Part shown: positions 43,540 through 55,077 of the stretch, piece by piece
Layout of the letters: every line of letters starts with the position of its first letter
Numbering within the stretch: the stretch's first letter is position 1
Source of the DNA: Moringa oleifera
Lineage: Eukaryota > Streptophyta > Magnoliopsida > Brassicales > Moringaceae
Length of the DNA stretch: 64,000 nucleotides
Assembly: GCA_021397835.1 (NCBI GenBank)
Contig: JAJFZO010000344.1
Span: 2,914,001 to 2,978,000, forward strand
Direction: 5' to 3'
Program-made: the position numbers and the translations under genes
The notes under the pieces: generated by a model
What the model saw: only the letters and a program-made list of their open reading frames with translations
Told to the model about the DNA's origin: nothing
Databases searched by the model: none

Positions 43540-46201
43540 ATGGTGAGTGGTCCGAGTCTAGAGGAAGTTTTGAGTATATTGGCAGAGCCATCAAAACTAA
43601 GGGGTATGTTATTCGGAGGGATTTGAAATATGTACAGTTGTTGGATTTGGTTAAATGTTGCGTGGAGGCTGATTTCTCTAATATTGATATTGTACTGCAT
43701 ACCATAGTAAGATCTGAAAAAACTGCTGTCAAAATTGAGTTAAGGAATGATGAAGATGTTGAGTTTATGTTGTACGATGACAGTATAGTTCCACGTATAA
43801 TTGTTGATTTGGTGCAGAGAAATTTTGTTGAAAATAGGCATGGTTTATGTGAAGGTAAAATTTCAGGAGGAGTTAATCCTTTTAACTCTTGTACGGGAAG
43901 TAATCCTATTGTGCAATTGGACGTTTATGGCCCCGAACCATTCATCCATAGTGATACTCCTGTTGACACTCAGCACACCGATGAGATAAATTTGGATGAA
44001 CAGGTGGACTATGATATTGGGTGTGAATACCCAATCATGGGAACTCAACCTACTCAGCCTACCAGTGAAGATCAATGTGAACTCACTGTAGAGGTAAAAC
44101 TCGACAATGAAGCGGTGAATGAGAACTTACGTACTGTCCCACCTTATATCCCAGTTGCATGCCCAGAAGTACATAATAATTCAAATAATGGTGTTGTCAG
44201 ACGATATAATGTGTTGGGTGCTGAATTATATAGTCTTGCTCCGACTCCTACTATGGAATCAGTGACTCCGATTCATACCCTTGCTAGAGGTCAGTTTTTC
44301 CCAAACAAGAAAGAGTTGAAGCGATTTTTGGGTATGCATGCATTAACTGAGAACTTTGAATTTAGAGTCACTAGGTCTAACAAATCAGTATTTGAGATTG
44401 CTTGTAGAGAAAGAAATTGTGCATGGAAGGTTCGTGCTGTGAGAGTTGCGCAAGGGTAATTCTTCCAAATTAGAAGGTGTGATTTGACGCATACTTGCAC
44501 GGTTGAAGAGCTGCATCGACGACATCGACAAGCAAGTTCTGCTGTTATTGGAGAAATTGTAGCTCAGAGGTTGTCTACCAATGCTAGAATCATTAAGCCG
44601 AAAGACATCATGGGAGATATGAAAGAACTATATGGCATACAGATTTTATATAGTAAAGCTTGGAAGGCTAAAGAGCATGCATTGTCTCTTACTTATGGTG
44701 ATCCAATTGAGTCATATCAATAATTGCCTTCATACTGCCACATGTTGCAAACTGTTAATCCGGGAACTAGGGCTCACATATGCATCGAGGATGGAACTAA
44801 TCGATTTAAGTATTTATTTGTGGCTCTTGGACAATCATTGAGGGGATTTCATTCGGTAATTAGACCGGTCATTACTATTGATGCTGCTCACCTAAAAGGG
44901 AGGTTCCACGGTGTAATGTTTGTAGCGGCATGTAAAGATGGGAATGAACAGATATATCCAATAGCATTCGGTTATGGTGACTCGGAGAACTATGAAGCAT
45001 GGGAATGGTTCTTAGGGCAGCTAAAAGAAGCAATTGGTTCGGTTGAAGACTTGGTTATTATATCAGATCGTCATGCCAGTATTGCAAAGGCCACCGCAAA
45101 GGTCTTTCCTAATTCTTGTCATTGTTTATGTTCCTGGCATATGGCTCAAAGCATAAAGAATAAGTTTAAGAGAGAAGATGTATCTAAGATATTTTATAGT
45201 GCGGCTAGGGCATATCGAGAATCTGAATTTAATAAATTAATGACTGAGTTACAGGCTAATCACCCTAAAGCTTTTGAATATATCATGAAGGAAGATCCAA
45301 AAAAATGGTCACGTGTGTATTGCCCCCGAGACGTTATCAACTCATGACCACTAACATTGCCGAAAGTTTGAATTCATGTCTTCGATTTGCTCGTGAGTTG
45401 CCCGTTATGGCTTTATTGGAATTCATTCGAGATATGATGCAACGTTGGTTCTATGATCGATTGAAAAAAGCTAAGGCTTGGAGGTCACAACTCACAGAGT
45501 GGGTTCACTCATTGATGAATGAGAGACAAAAAGTTTCATTATAAATGACGACTTCCAATGTTGATTGGAACGTATTTTTAGTTAAGCATAAGGGTAAAGA
45601 GGTAGTTGTGAACCTTATCGACCGTACTTGTACTTGTAGAGAGTTTCAAGCTGATCTTTTGCCATGTGCACATGCACTAACAGCTTCCAGGTGATACTGA
45701 TGGTTTTGTTAATTTCATTATTCATGTTATTTTTTTCATTAACTTCATATGTTGTGTACTTTTTGCAGGGAACGTAATATTGATTTCATAACTCTTTGCT
45801 CTAACTACTACAAACAGGATCAACTAGTAGCTGCATATGCTGAGCCGGTATATCCAGTTGGTGACAAGTCTGATTGGAATGTACCCGAGGAAATCAAAAG
45901 AGTTGTGATATTACCACCGAATAATGGTAATTCAGTAGGGCGTCCAAAGAAGTAGAGAATACCCTCTGGTGGGGAGAGGGCGCGTAAAAAAAAATGCTCT
46001 AAATGCTTTCAATATGGGCACAATCGATTAACATGCTCGAATCCATAATATTTTGATGGAGTAAGCCACTGTCAGTGGTCAAATGTCCCTGATCAATTTC
46101 GTCGTAAATGCCGTAACTGTGGTGGAGTTGGTCATAACGCACAAACTTGTCAAATGCCTCACAAATCAAATTCACAAGATGATTGCACCATTGACTTATG
46201 A
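43540..46201 (+). pseudogene. MULE transposase, broken
   Basis: An N-terminal region leads into a MuDR-type DNA-binding domain (FFPNKKELKRFLGMHA, then CRERNCAWKVRAV and DLTHTC). The DDE transposase core follows: Asp in IDAAHLKG (44,880), Asp in IISDRHASI (45,066) and Glu in NIAESLN (45,362). A SWIM finger (CTCREFQADLLPCAHAL) follows, then an intron (about 45,691-45,768) and two CCHC zinc knuckles (CSKCFQYGHNRLTC, CRNCGGVGHNAQTC). The catalytic triad is retained. The gene is broken by in-frame stops at 44,457, 44,721, 45,542, 45,953 and near 46,047, and by a frameshift near 45,330; the N-terminal frame also shifts near 43,600. It excises and inserts DNA in intact relatives. Confidence 0.85.
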
Positions 46202-46319
46202 TAAATCATAGTAATTTTTTATGATATTGACGATTATTAACTTCTACGTCATCACATATTCGGATTTTAGGTTAGGTTTTTATATAGTTTCAATTGTTAC
46301 ATGCAGATGAGTGTATCTT

Positions 46320-46770
46320 ATTTTTGTCCATTGAATTCGTAACTTGATTAGTAAATTGTGAGTAATGTTCGTAACTTGATTATGTATCTTAGATACTTGT
46401 ATATGTAATCGATATTAAAATTCGTAACTTCATTATGAATTTTTACCTTGATTAGTTAATTATGAGTAACATTCGTTACTTGATTATGTATTCGTTAGTA
46501 AAATTCGTAACTTGATTATGAATTCGTACCTTGATTATGTATTCGTTAGTAAAATTCGTAACTTGATTATGAATTCGTAACTTCATTATGAATTCGTAAC
46601 TTTATTAGGAATTCGTAACTTGATTATGAATTATGAGTAACGTTCGTAACTTGATTATGTATTCGTTAGTAAAATTCGTAACTTGATTATGTATTCGTAA
46701 CTTCATTATGAATTTGTACATTGATTAGTAAATTATGAGGAACGTTCGTAGCTTGATTGATGAGTTAGAA
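46320..46770 (+). repeat. TCGTAAC-core repeats, downstream of transposase
   Basis: About 18-20 units reading ATTCGTAACTTGATTATGA with variants (TTCATTATGAA, GTTAGTAAA). They lie between the two convergent genes. Confidence 0.85.
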
Positions 46771-47934
46771 TCATATGGAGACGTTACCAAAATTCATAAC
46801 ATTATTAGTACATCATACATCTATTGACAAAAAAAAACTGTTTCAATTGTAAAATTTTGGATTATATATACAAAATAATGTCATATACAATTGTAAAAAT
46901 GTTATATACAATTCTCAAATGTATATACAAAATAAATACATTGAATAAGAATAAAAAAATGATATCGATGACTATCATTTACAGTGGAGTTGGCAAATAT
47001 ATACATTGCCATGTGATTTCTAATAACTGACATATCCTTGTCAGTGTATTTTAAATGTTTCCTAAGTAGTAAATGTTCTATAATATACAGCATGTGAGGA
47101 CCACAATTGCCACTGCAAAAAAAAAAAAATTAAGAATAAGGAAAGACATTCACCAGAAAATTTATAATAACACATACTGGAAAAAAGACTTACCTTCTTC
47201 GTTGCTGAGGGACCTTGTTCTTTGGCTCCAAAGTGCATGAAAGTGGAAGATCCGGCATTTTGGCATCTGATTTCCGAATGAAATATCCGCCACTCGCCAT
47301 ATAGCTAGTTAGCATCCATCTGAATGGATTTTGCTGCCGAATCCTCGCTTCAGTTGGTATCTCTTGACGGAATGAGTCATAGACACGCAACGAGAATTTC
47401 CTCAGATCAATGACGACTAAGAGCCAGTGAGATCCCCCAACGTGGCAAGGAACCATCAGCTACATTAAATAATGTTTAAATATCATTGAGTACTCATAAT
47501 ATGGAAAAAAAGTATAAGTATATAAATCATTACTAATGAAGATAACTAACCTTATTTACAGTGTCCCAAGCAGCACAATCCCTTGAAAATTTGCCTCGCA
47601 CACGGTCTAGGAAATCTTCTTCCCATTTATGCGCTTCAAAGTTCGAGTGTGCCGGAGGACAATCAGCATCTGGATCCTTCTGATAATCGTTGTAAATGTA
47701 ATAAAATGTTGTCTGTAAATTTGAACAATAAAACAAAGTCAACAAATAAATTGAATAGAAAATCAGATAAATAGTCTTAATGATCAAGGGACTTACATAT
47801 AGCCAAGGATCACAGATGCAGATATCTTGTGCATATTGCTCAGGTAGCTCCTTCTGCCTTCTCCGCAATATGTGCAAATATGCATCAATGTGCTGGTGGA
47901 GACATTAGAAAAGTGATATTATCAGTACTATGAA

Positions 47935-48205
47935 TATACGAAATCAAGGTACGAATTCTAAATTTAGTTACGATAATATGAAACATGTTACGATACTGTG
48001 AATCATGTTACGATAATGTGAAACATGTTACGAAATAAAGTTATGAATTATAATTTTAGTTACGATAATATGAAACATGTTACGATACTATGAAATATGT
48101 TACGATAATGTGAAACATGTTACGAAATAAAGTTACGAATTATAATTTTAGTTACGATAATATGAAATATGTTACGATACTGTGAATCATGTTACGAAAC
48201 AAAAG
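47935..48205 (-). repeat. GTTACGA-core repeats in Ulp1 intron
   Basis: About 11 units of roughly 20-30 bp, such as TGTTACGATAATGTGAAACA. They lie between exons of the minus-strand gene, in the inverse orientation to the arrays at the left. Confidence 0.85.
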
Positions 48206-49474
48206 CACGACATTTAAGCAAGGAATAATAATGTAGTGCAAAAAATTGAAAACTTACAGAGTCATCGATCCACTCATCATTGTCAATTAGGGCTTTGAAC
48301 CAGTCCACGCTCACAGAATGGCCAATGCCTACATTGCGGCTGAAGGAAATAAAAAGAAACTGTGAGAAAAGAATTCAAAAAAATTAAATTAAAAAAATTA
48401 GTATGCAACACATATGCTATGCAATACTTACTATGATTGGCCCTTCATGAAGTCGTTGAATGCAGCGATGATCTTATCTGATATTTGCAACTTCGCGCTG
48501 ACCATGTGAGTGGACTTGGCTTTCTTATGCCCAGTATGAAGCTCAACATATGGACTGCACAGTTGTCTTGATCGTTTACGAGTCCTGACAACCGGCATCA
48601 CATTGTCGGTGGCCTCAACTGGGACAAGGGCCAAGTCCCTCGCTACCGTCCTCTTGGGTGACTCTGCAGATGGCAATTCTTTATCTACCACAGCAGGAGC
48701 CCCGAAGTTGTCACTGCATGGGAATGCAATGACAACTTCTTCCATTGGCCCTGCAGTGGCTTCTGTTTCGTCGCATTGCCCTGCAGGAGCCAAGCCCTCT
48801 TGGGCTGAGTCTGCCATACCACCCTAAAAAAAACAAACAATGTACTGAATTAGAAAGTCATATTAAATACATACATTTAATAATGTTCTAAAGAAAGAAA
48901 AATATCATTAGTAATATATGAAACAAAAAATACAGTTGAAATATATTAGAGAACTACCTCATTGGGAATTGGATTTGACATGGGTGGAGACGGGTCTCGG
49001 TCACCAAATCCATATCCTTGTAGAGATAATTGGATGGATTTCAGGATCGCCATTTGCTCCTGATGGCATCTTTCGTTGTCTGAGTCCATACGATTTACCT
49101 TCGCCTCGAGAAGTTCCAATTTCGACTCCATAGCTACGAGACGACGATAAACATCTGGATCCCGTTCAACCCTTTCAGCGCCAGGTGCCTCCCGCTCAAC
49201 ATCCCTTTCCCTCAGGTCCGGCTCTGACTCGTCGACAATTCATTCTTCTTCAGTAGGGATCCTCTCCCTTACCTTCAAAGTTTTGCGCAAAGAAGAAGAC
49301 GAATTTGTAGCCCTGATCCGAATGGGAGACTCTACCATTTTGTCATCCCGAATCGATGGTTGGCCGGGCACAACACTGTCTTCAACCCCAACATAGTATG
49401 GGGCTTGACGCTCGGCAGTAGTTGGCTTCAAATTAAGCTTAGCCCCCATCTGAAAATACAAATAATGTTACGAA

Positions 49475-49830
49475 ATTAAGAATGAATATACGAAAATGAA
49501 ACGTTAAGGCACAACATAAAAATTAGAGAAAGAGGGCACGAAATTGAAAAAGTAAGGCACGAAATGGCTGAATGAAGGCACAAAGTAGAGAAAGAAGGTA
49601 CGAAATTTAGAAGGAAGGCACGAAGTATAAAAAAAAGGTACGAAATTTAGAAGGAAGGCACGATGTAGATAAAGAAGGTACGAAATTTAGAAGGAAGGAA
49701 CGAAGTATAGAAAAAAGGTACGAAATTTAGAATGAAGGTACGAAGTATAGAAAGAAGGTACGAAATTTAGAATGAAGGTACGAAATTTATAAGTAAGGCA
49801 CGAAGTAGAGAAAGAAGGTCCGAAATTACT
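49475..49830 (-). repeat. GGTACGAAATTTAGAA repeats in Ulp1 intron
   Basis: About 17 half-units alternate between GGTACGAAATTTAGAA and GGCACGAAGTATAGAAA, with a combined period near 40 bp. They separate exons 2 and 3 of the protease gene. Confidence 0.85.
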
Positions 49831-50829
49831 TACATTGTTTGTGAAGATTTTCTTGCAATCTCCATTATGGGGCCTGCGATGGAACCTCCATCGGCAAATT
49901 CTTGGCAATGGCAAGTCAGATCCTAACAACCTCATGCCATGCATGTTGGTAGCAGGAATCACTTCAAATGCAAAAACCTGTGAAAAAAATGAAAATGAAG
50001 TTATAATTGATTAATATAAAATTCAATGAAACTTTAAAAAAATAAAATAAAAAATTTCAAACAAAATCCTTACGTGTAATGCCCACACGAAGCCGTAAGC
50101 ATTATAGCTCATCCCATCAGCATCACTGATTCGATTTGCAACTGCCTTTTTGAAATGCAATATGGAGTTGCAGTAGACCCAGGTGCCCCATGGAAAGCGA
50201 TTGAACGCCTCTAAATTGTCTACTAAATGAAACTGCCATGTAGGGACCTGCTGCCGCTCGTCGTGGCCTTTGATGAACCCGTTCAGCAGATACAACAACC
50301 CCAGCTTTAGTTTATCGTCTTCGTCCTCAAACTCTCCTTGTAGTAACCTCGTCTTGATGCTACTACCAGTAACCTTATCCCTCCCCCCGAAGTATTTGGC
50401 TAGGATACCAGATGGAGTAGCTTCAATATTCTCTGTATCCGGTAGCTCGCCAAACTTCAATTCAGTGATTAGGCAGAATTCCACTTTGCTGAAACAAACT
50501 TCATTCTGCCCAAGTCTTGAACCACATTTCGTCCTCGCGGTTCTGCTGAATCTCCCGAAGTAGCAGATTATGGACATTAATCCCTGAGAAGTTAAAATCG
50601 GCGTGCAAATGTAGGAAATGCCCTAAGCAGGTCTCTCTGAATTTCTCCTTCTCAGAGTCATCCAAAATTGTCCTTAGAGTGGGGATGACATCATTGTCAC
50701 AGTGCTTCAGTATCTTTCCAGTCTTCCACGACTCTTTGGGGGTCACATATGGCTTCTGAGAAACAGAGCTACTTGCCATCTGCATTTGATAAAAAAAAAA
50801 AGGGTCAAAAAATCGATTTTTCATTTAGT

Positions 50830-51110
50830 AATTATGGTACGATTGTTTTAAACAAGGTACGATTTAATCAAATAAGTTACGATTTCAAACATATAAGGTA
50901 CGATTCCAGAAAACAAGTCACGATTGAAAACAAAAAAGGTACGATTGAAGCAAACAAGTTACGATTGAAAACAAATACGATACGATTTCAACAAACAAGG
51001 TACGATTTATGCAATCACAGTACGATTGCATAAAAAAACAGTTCCATTAACAAAATAGGTTACGATTTCGTTAAATAGATACGATTATTATTATGAGGTC
51101 ACGAATGCGA
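50830..51110 (-). repeat. GTACGATT repeats, upstream of Ulp1 gene
   Basis: About 13 units of 18-23 bp such as AAGGTACGATTTCAACAAAC. They lie between the Ulp1 start and the right terminus, mirroring the left array at 43,187-43,480. Confidence 0.85.
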
Positions 51111-51811
51111 TGAACCGTTGCATATAGATGCACCTAAGCCAAGAAATTGGAGCCAACAAACCAGTAAATGAAGACTTAAGCATGCGATACCTATATACAT
51201 ATACCCAGAGAAATTTTTGGGTTTCAATGTATCAAAAGAAAAATGAAAAATAATACACCGCGATATACCCAAACATCGCAGATTCCAGAACCAATACAAA
51301 ATCAAAAGAAAATGATTCAAAAACTATTGGAGAAGCTTTCAAACCCATAGAGTAAACTTAAAAAAATTAAGAAATTGTTGAATCAAATATGAGGGAAGGA
51401 TTTCATCCGTGGGTATTCAATAAGCAAAAAACCCACAGAAATTTGAGTAGAATAGATGCTTGAAATCATACCTCTATTGTTTTTTTAGTGATTCAGTAGC
51501 TTGCGGATAGTATTGAGGAAAGGTTGGTTTACAACGAAAGCAAAGAAATCAACAGACACTGAATGAAGAGAGCTGAAGCTGAACGAGCTAAGTGGTAAAG
51601 CTTAGCGCCAGAATTAGGAGAGAGGGAAATAGAGACGTTTGAGATGTTTGACTTTTCATATTCTGTAGTTGGAAAAGTAAGTAATTGTACATCTGCTGTG
51701 AAGGGTAATTTTGTCTCAAAGTGTCTAAAAAGTGTTAAAAACAAATACATTAGTAATATTAGTTATTTACGTAAATATCCTTATACGGGTGATTAAAATA
51801 AAATCTTCCTC
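51111..51811. other. Right MULE terminus
   Basis: No coding evidence. It ends in ATCTTCCTC before the target duplication. Confidence 0.5.
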
Positions 51812-51820
51812 GTTAGATTG
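51812..51820. repeat. Right target-site duplication of MULE
   Basis: GTTAGATTG, paired with 42,711-42,719. Confidence 0.8.
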
Positions 51821-53177
51821 TCTGGTATGTCCAATGATGAACTTGGGTCGTATTGGAGCTCAGGCCCAGAAAGCTAATTTAAAAGTCCGTTACTGGCAAA
51901 CTGGTAACTATTTCATCAATAAAATGACTCTTAAATTGCATGTGCTAATGGATAAATAACTGTTAAATTGAGTGAAATCTAAAAACTGAATCAAAAAAAA
52001 AAAAAAGAAAGGAAGCAAAGGATTTTGACGGAACTCCCTTAATGTCTCAATCATTAGATTAAAGAAAATATCTAAAGCTTCTTCCATGTGATTGTTCTTC
52101 CTGGATACATTACCGTGGCCGATGAGCTCAAACACTCTTGATGGACGACTCGATATGGTAAAGAAGAAGACGACGTGTTGAAGATGAAAGATGGGAGACT
52201 ATGGGAGGATTGTTTGGGTTGTCAATGTCTATGTAGAAGAGGTGAAAGAAGAGAAAGCTCTTCACCAAGGGCTAGCAACACACACCTCCAATCTGACTTC
52301 TCTTGAGGCAAGAACAATATATTGCTGGCTTCTGCTCGTCAGAGGACTGTTGCTAGAAAGCTTTGCATTTGTTTTTCAAAACTATTTAGAAAATTTTAGT
52401 AATTTGAATAATTGTAACGAAAAGTGAATTAAAAAAAAATTCTCCAATCAAAATAAAAAATGAGAAAATGAAGTTGGGTGGTCTGTTGGGTCCTGATTAA
52501 TTAAGTGGTATGTTCTAAGCTCCTTCTCATAGTGGACCATTGACGTATTCAAAAATTGACAAGGAAAATAAATTACACGGCAAGCATAAGCACATCCTCT
52601 TGCCAGGAGATTCCACAAATCATAAAACTTTTTTTTTTCAATATATAATATTAATTATTAAAAAGAGTCCAAACAAAATTATCCTAATTATGCTTCCATT
52701 CAAACAGAGTATTACAAACTAGAGCATCTTTTATGCCAAATAATCAAAGTCCCCTAAATAGATCGAGTTCCTGCTAATCTTAGTTTGGTAGTAAGGTCTT
52801 CTGGGTTCTAATACTTTGAGATATGATAAAAGTTACGAAGAGACTACTGGAGATTCCATAAAAGAGAAATTGAAGATCACTGCTTTGAGATTCCTAATTA
52901 CTGAAGGAAACAAAGATTGCAACTAATCTACTGTGAAACAAGCACTACGATTTGTTTACACAAATGCAATTTCTGTAAACTGCATCTAATAGTACTGGTT
53001 AATCGAAGAGGATTTCATCTGAAACATGTATCAACTGGAAAGATTTTTACTTTTATCTTAAAAAGAGAATTTTTCGTCTTATAATCTCTAACCCAATTCA
53101 CTAAATCATCATATTAGACCTTCATAATAGCTGAGTTTTGTGTTTATGCTCTGATTATATATATTTTTAACCTTGAA
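51821..53177 (-). other. Noncoding right-arm DNA
   Basis: Reverse complement of about 28,290-29,680. The same A/T and C/T tracts are recognisable, and no gene is seen. The match to the F1 intron ends at the Copia insertion. Confidence 0.6.
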
Positions 53178-55068
53178 CGTCTCTGATTATCCCAAATTTT
53201 TTATTTTACTATAGATTTGATTGTATTTTTCCTGTTTTTTGTACTTCTCTTTCAAGTGTGAAATTGGATTAATACTTTGATATTTTGCCTCCTTGATTTG
53301 TGGTCATATTCAAATAGAGCCTTTTGTTACAAAGTCTTTATTTGTGTTCTCATTAATCCTTTGATATCTATGTGAACTTGCTATAGTTTTTATTTAACCC
53401 TCCACGCTTTGTTTTGTTGAGAAAGAAGCATGATTTTCTTCTCATATTGAAAACTAGCAGTTTTAGAATGCTTCTCCTTGAATTTAAGCAAGTCTTCTTT
53501 GTGTATGGTAGCTTGCTTCTCTTCTATCACATTTAAGGTAAATCTTTTATCTTTCATTGAGACTTTAAATATTTCTTTGCCTTGTACATCAATAATGAGA
53601 TAATGATTATCTTCCAATAGCATCTTATATCCTTTTTCCAAAAGTTGACTAACACTCAAAAGATTTTGATTAATTTCAGGAACATATAAAATATTTAAAA
53701 TTAATTTCAAACCTGTGCAATCTTTGATTGCCACTGTTCCTTTACTTTTCACTGTAAGATATGCTCTATTCCCAATTTTGACTTTAGAAATTGCAGTTTT
53801 GTCGAGATCTTTGAAAAATTATTGATCATAAGTCATGTGGTTTATGCGACCACTGTTTATAAGCCAGTTTTCTGGGGAGTTGTTGGTAGTAAAGAATAAT
53901 GCCATAAACAGTTCCTCTTCTTAAGGTTGTTCAATAGCATTCTTGGTGTTTCTTTATTGTTGTTGAGATTTGCAAATTTTCTCCACATGCCCTAACTAAT
54001 CGCACTTGTGACATCTTGCATTTGGCCTCCACCAATATTTATTATGTAGATGATTGATTTTTTTGCAATAGGGACAAGGTGGAAAGACTCGACCATTTTT
54101 GTTATTTTTGTCACCATTGTTGTTATGTGATTTGGCTTGAAAAGCACCTTCCACAGATCCTTCTTTCCTTATAAGCCTCCTTTGTTCTTGTGCGTGTAGT
54201 GCATTCAATAGTTCTACTAAGGTAATACTTAATAGATTTTTAGTGTTATCTAAAGATGAGATTTGTAGCTTCAAAATTTTCAAGAATTATCATTAGGATC
54301 TTTTGAACAATTTTAAAATCAAAAAAATCAATATCAAGAAGTCTTACTTTGTTAACTATACCGAGACGCTTGTCAGAATAGTCCTTGATTGTCAAATTCT
54401 CGGATCAAATCCGGCACTTGCATTTTTTTGATTCTTTCATTCCCTTCTATTCTTACTTCAAAAAATCTCAAATTTTTTTGGCTATTTTCAGTGTCATTAT
54501 TTTGATAAATATAGTGGATGAGACAGTTGAAAATAATGTTGCTTTTGCTTTTGATTTTCTTTACTTCCTTTTTTTTTTGGATATTGATTTGTGTAACAGT
54601 TAGATTGTTTGGCAATTATGGTACTTTAAATACTTATTCAATAGCTTCCCACAAATCGTTTGTATCAATGTAGGCTTCCATTCTAACAGTTTGGTAGTTT
54701 ATTCCATCAAACACCATAGGTGCAATTATTGTGAATGAATTTTCTAAATTCATTGTGTATGGGTTTTTATTTTTGGGATATAGATAGGAAGTATTTCAGG
54801 TTTGTGTTTGGGCTTTTTTAATTTCATAAGTTTGATCTCCAAGATAATAACTATAATACCACTTTATAGTTCTTTTCGTTGTGAATTTATTGAATTTTTG
54901 AGAGGAGATGAAGAATAAGAGATATAACTCTTAAAACTTGAAATTATTTTAAATAGCTTGTAAAAATTTACTTTGTTATATTGATGAACATCTCCAGCTA
55001 TTTGATAAAGTAAAAGCAGAGACCTTCCCTCCAGAAGATAAAGCAACAAATATAGTGTCTTACTAACA
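53178..55068 (-). mobile_element. Truncated Copia (Tork-like) fragment inside F2 intron
   Basis: On the minus strand it runs from a partial 5' LTR (about 55,068-54,865) through a degraded primer-binding site (GTGGTATTATAG near 54,862), gag, protease and GAG-pre-integrase to the first residues of integrase, where it stops. No reverse transcriptase or 3' LTR is present. Relative to F1 the flanks lack about 50 bp of intron, so this is not a clean insertion. Confidence 0.75.
53390..54760 (-). pseudogene. Copia gag-protease-preintegrase relic
   Basis: Gag begins MNLENSFTIIAPMVFDG near 54,755 and includes LPNNLTVTQI, KMQVPDLIREFDNQG and LNALHAQEQRRL. The zinc knuckle region starts CPYCKKINH, and ARCHKCDQLGHVEKIC is near 54,000. 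The protease active site reads WLINSG where the family has WLIDSG, so the catalytic Asp is Asn. Then follow LKLILNILYVPEINQNLLSV and QLLEKGYKMLLED (GAG-pre-integrase) and NKAWRVK from the start of integrase. Several stops and at least two frame changes are present. It cannot be functional. Confidence 0.75.
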
Positions 55069-55077
55069 TGGACGTAC

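Larger units (their letters stand above)
46902..50779 (-). pseudogene. Ulp1/C48 SUMO-protease-like MULE gene, broken
   Basis: Nine or so exons on the minus strand. Exon 1 (from 50,779) starts MASSSVSQKPYVTPKESW and leads into DUF1985 (FRETCLGHFLHLHADFNF; VEFCLITELKFGELPD). Further exons lie at 49,977-49,834, 49,449-48,958 (a coiled-coil-like stretch ESKLELLEAKVNRM) and 48,823 downward (basic RTRKRSRQ). The protease core exons are 47,461-47,194 (SHWLLVVIDL with catalytic His, VYDS with Asp) and 47,114 onward (GNCGPHML with catalytic Cys). The triad is therefore intact. A frameshift near 50,515 and a stop where Trp is expected (EEE-stop-IVDES, about 49,240) break it. Relatives cleave ubiquitin-like proteins; the role in transposition is unknown. 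Confidence 0.8.
42720..51811. mobile_element. 9.1-kb MULE with convergent transposase and Ulp1-type protease genes
   Basis: The boundaries come from comparison with the uninterrupted left arm: TTTGACAGGATTAGATTG breaks at 42,719 and resumes with TTAGATTGTCTGG at 51,813, giving a 9-bp duplication typical of Mutator-like elements. Inside are a transposase on the plus strand (43,540-46,201) and an Ulp1/C48 protease gene on the minus strand (46,902-50,779), convergent. Long terminal inverted repeats are not evident; the ends share only short similarity. Five noncoding stretches carry repeats built on a TCGTAAC / GTTACGA core. Both genes contain stops or frameshifts, so this copy is not autonomous. 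Kaonashi and CUMULE elements are the closest described relatives. Confidence 0.85.

Noticed and set aside
46320..46770. CRISPR-like array of regular short repeats
   Set aside because: The units abut without unique spacers, sit inside a plant transposon, and vary like a minisatellite.
52191..52427. Possible gene at 52,191-52,427, with its counterpart near 29,220 on the opposite strand
   Set aside because: The counterpart is interrupted by stops, no domain is recognised and no splice context is clear.
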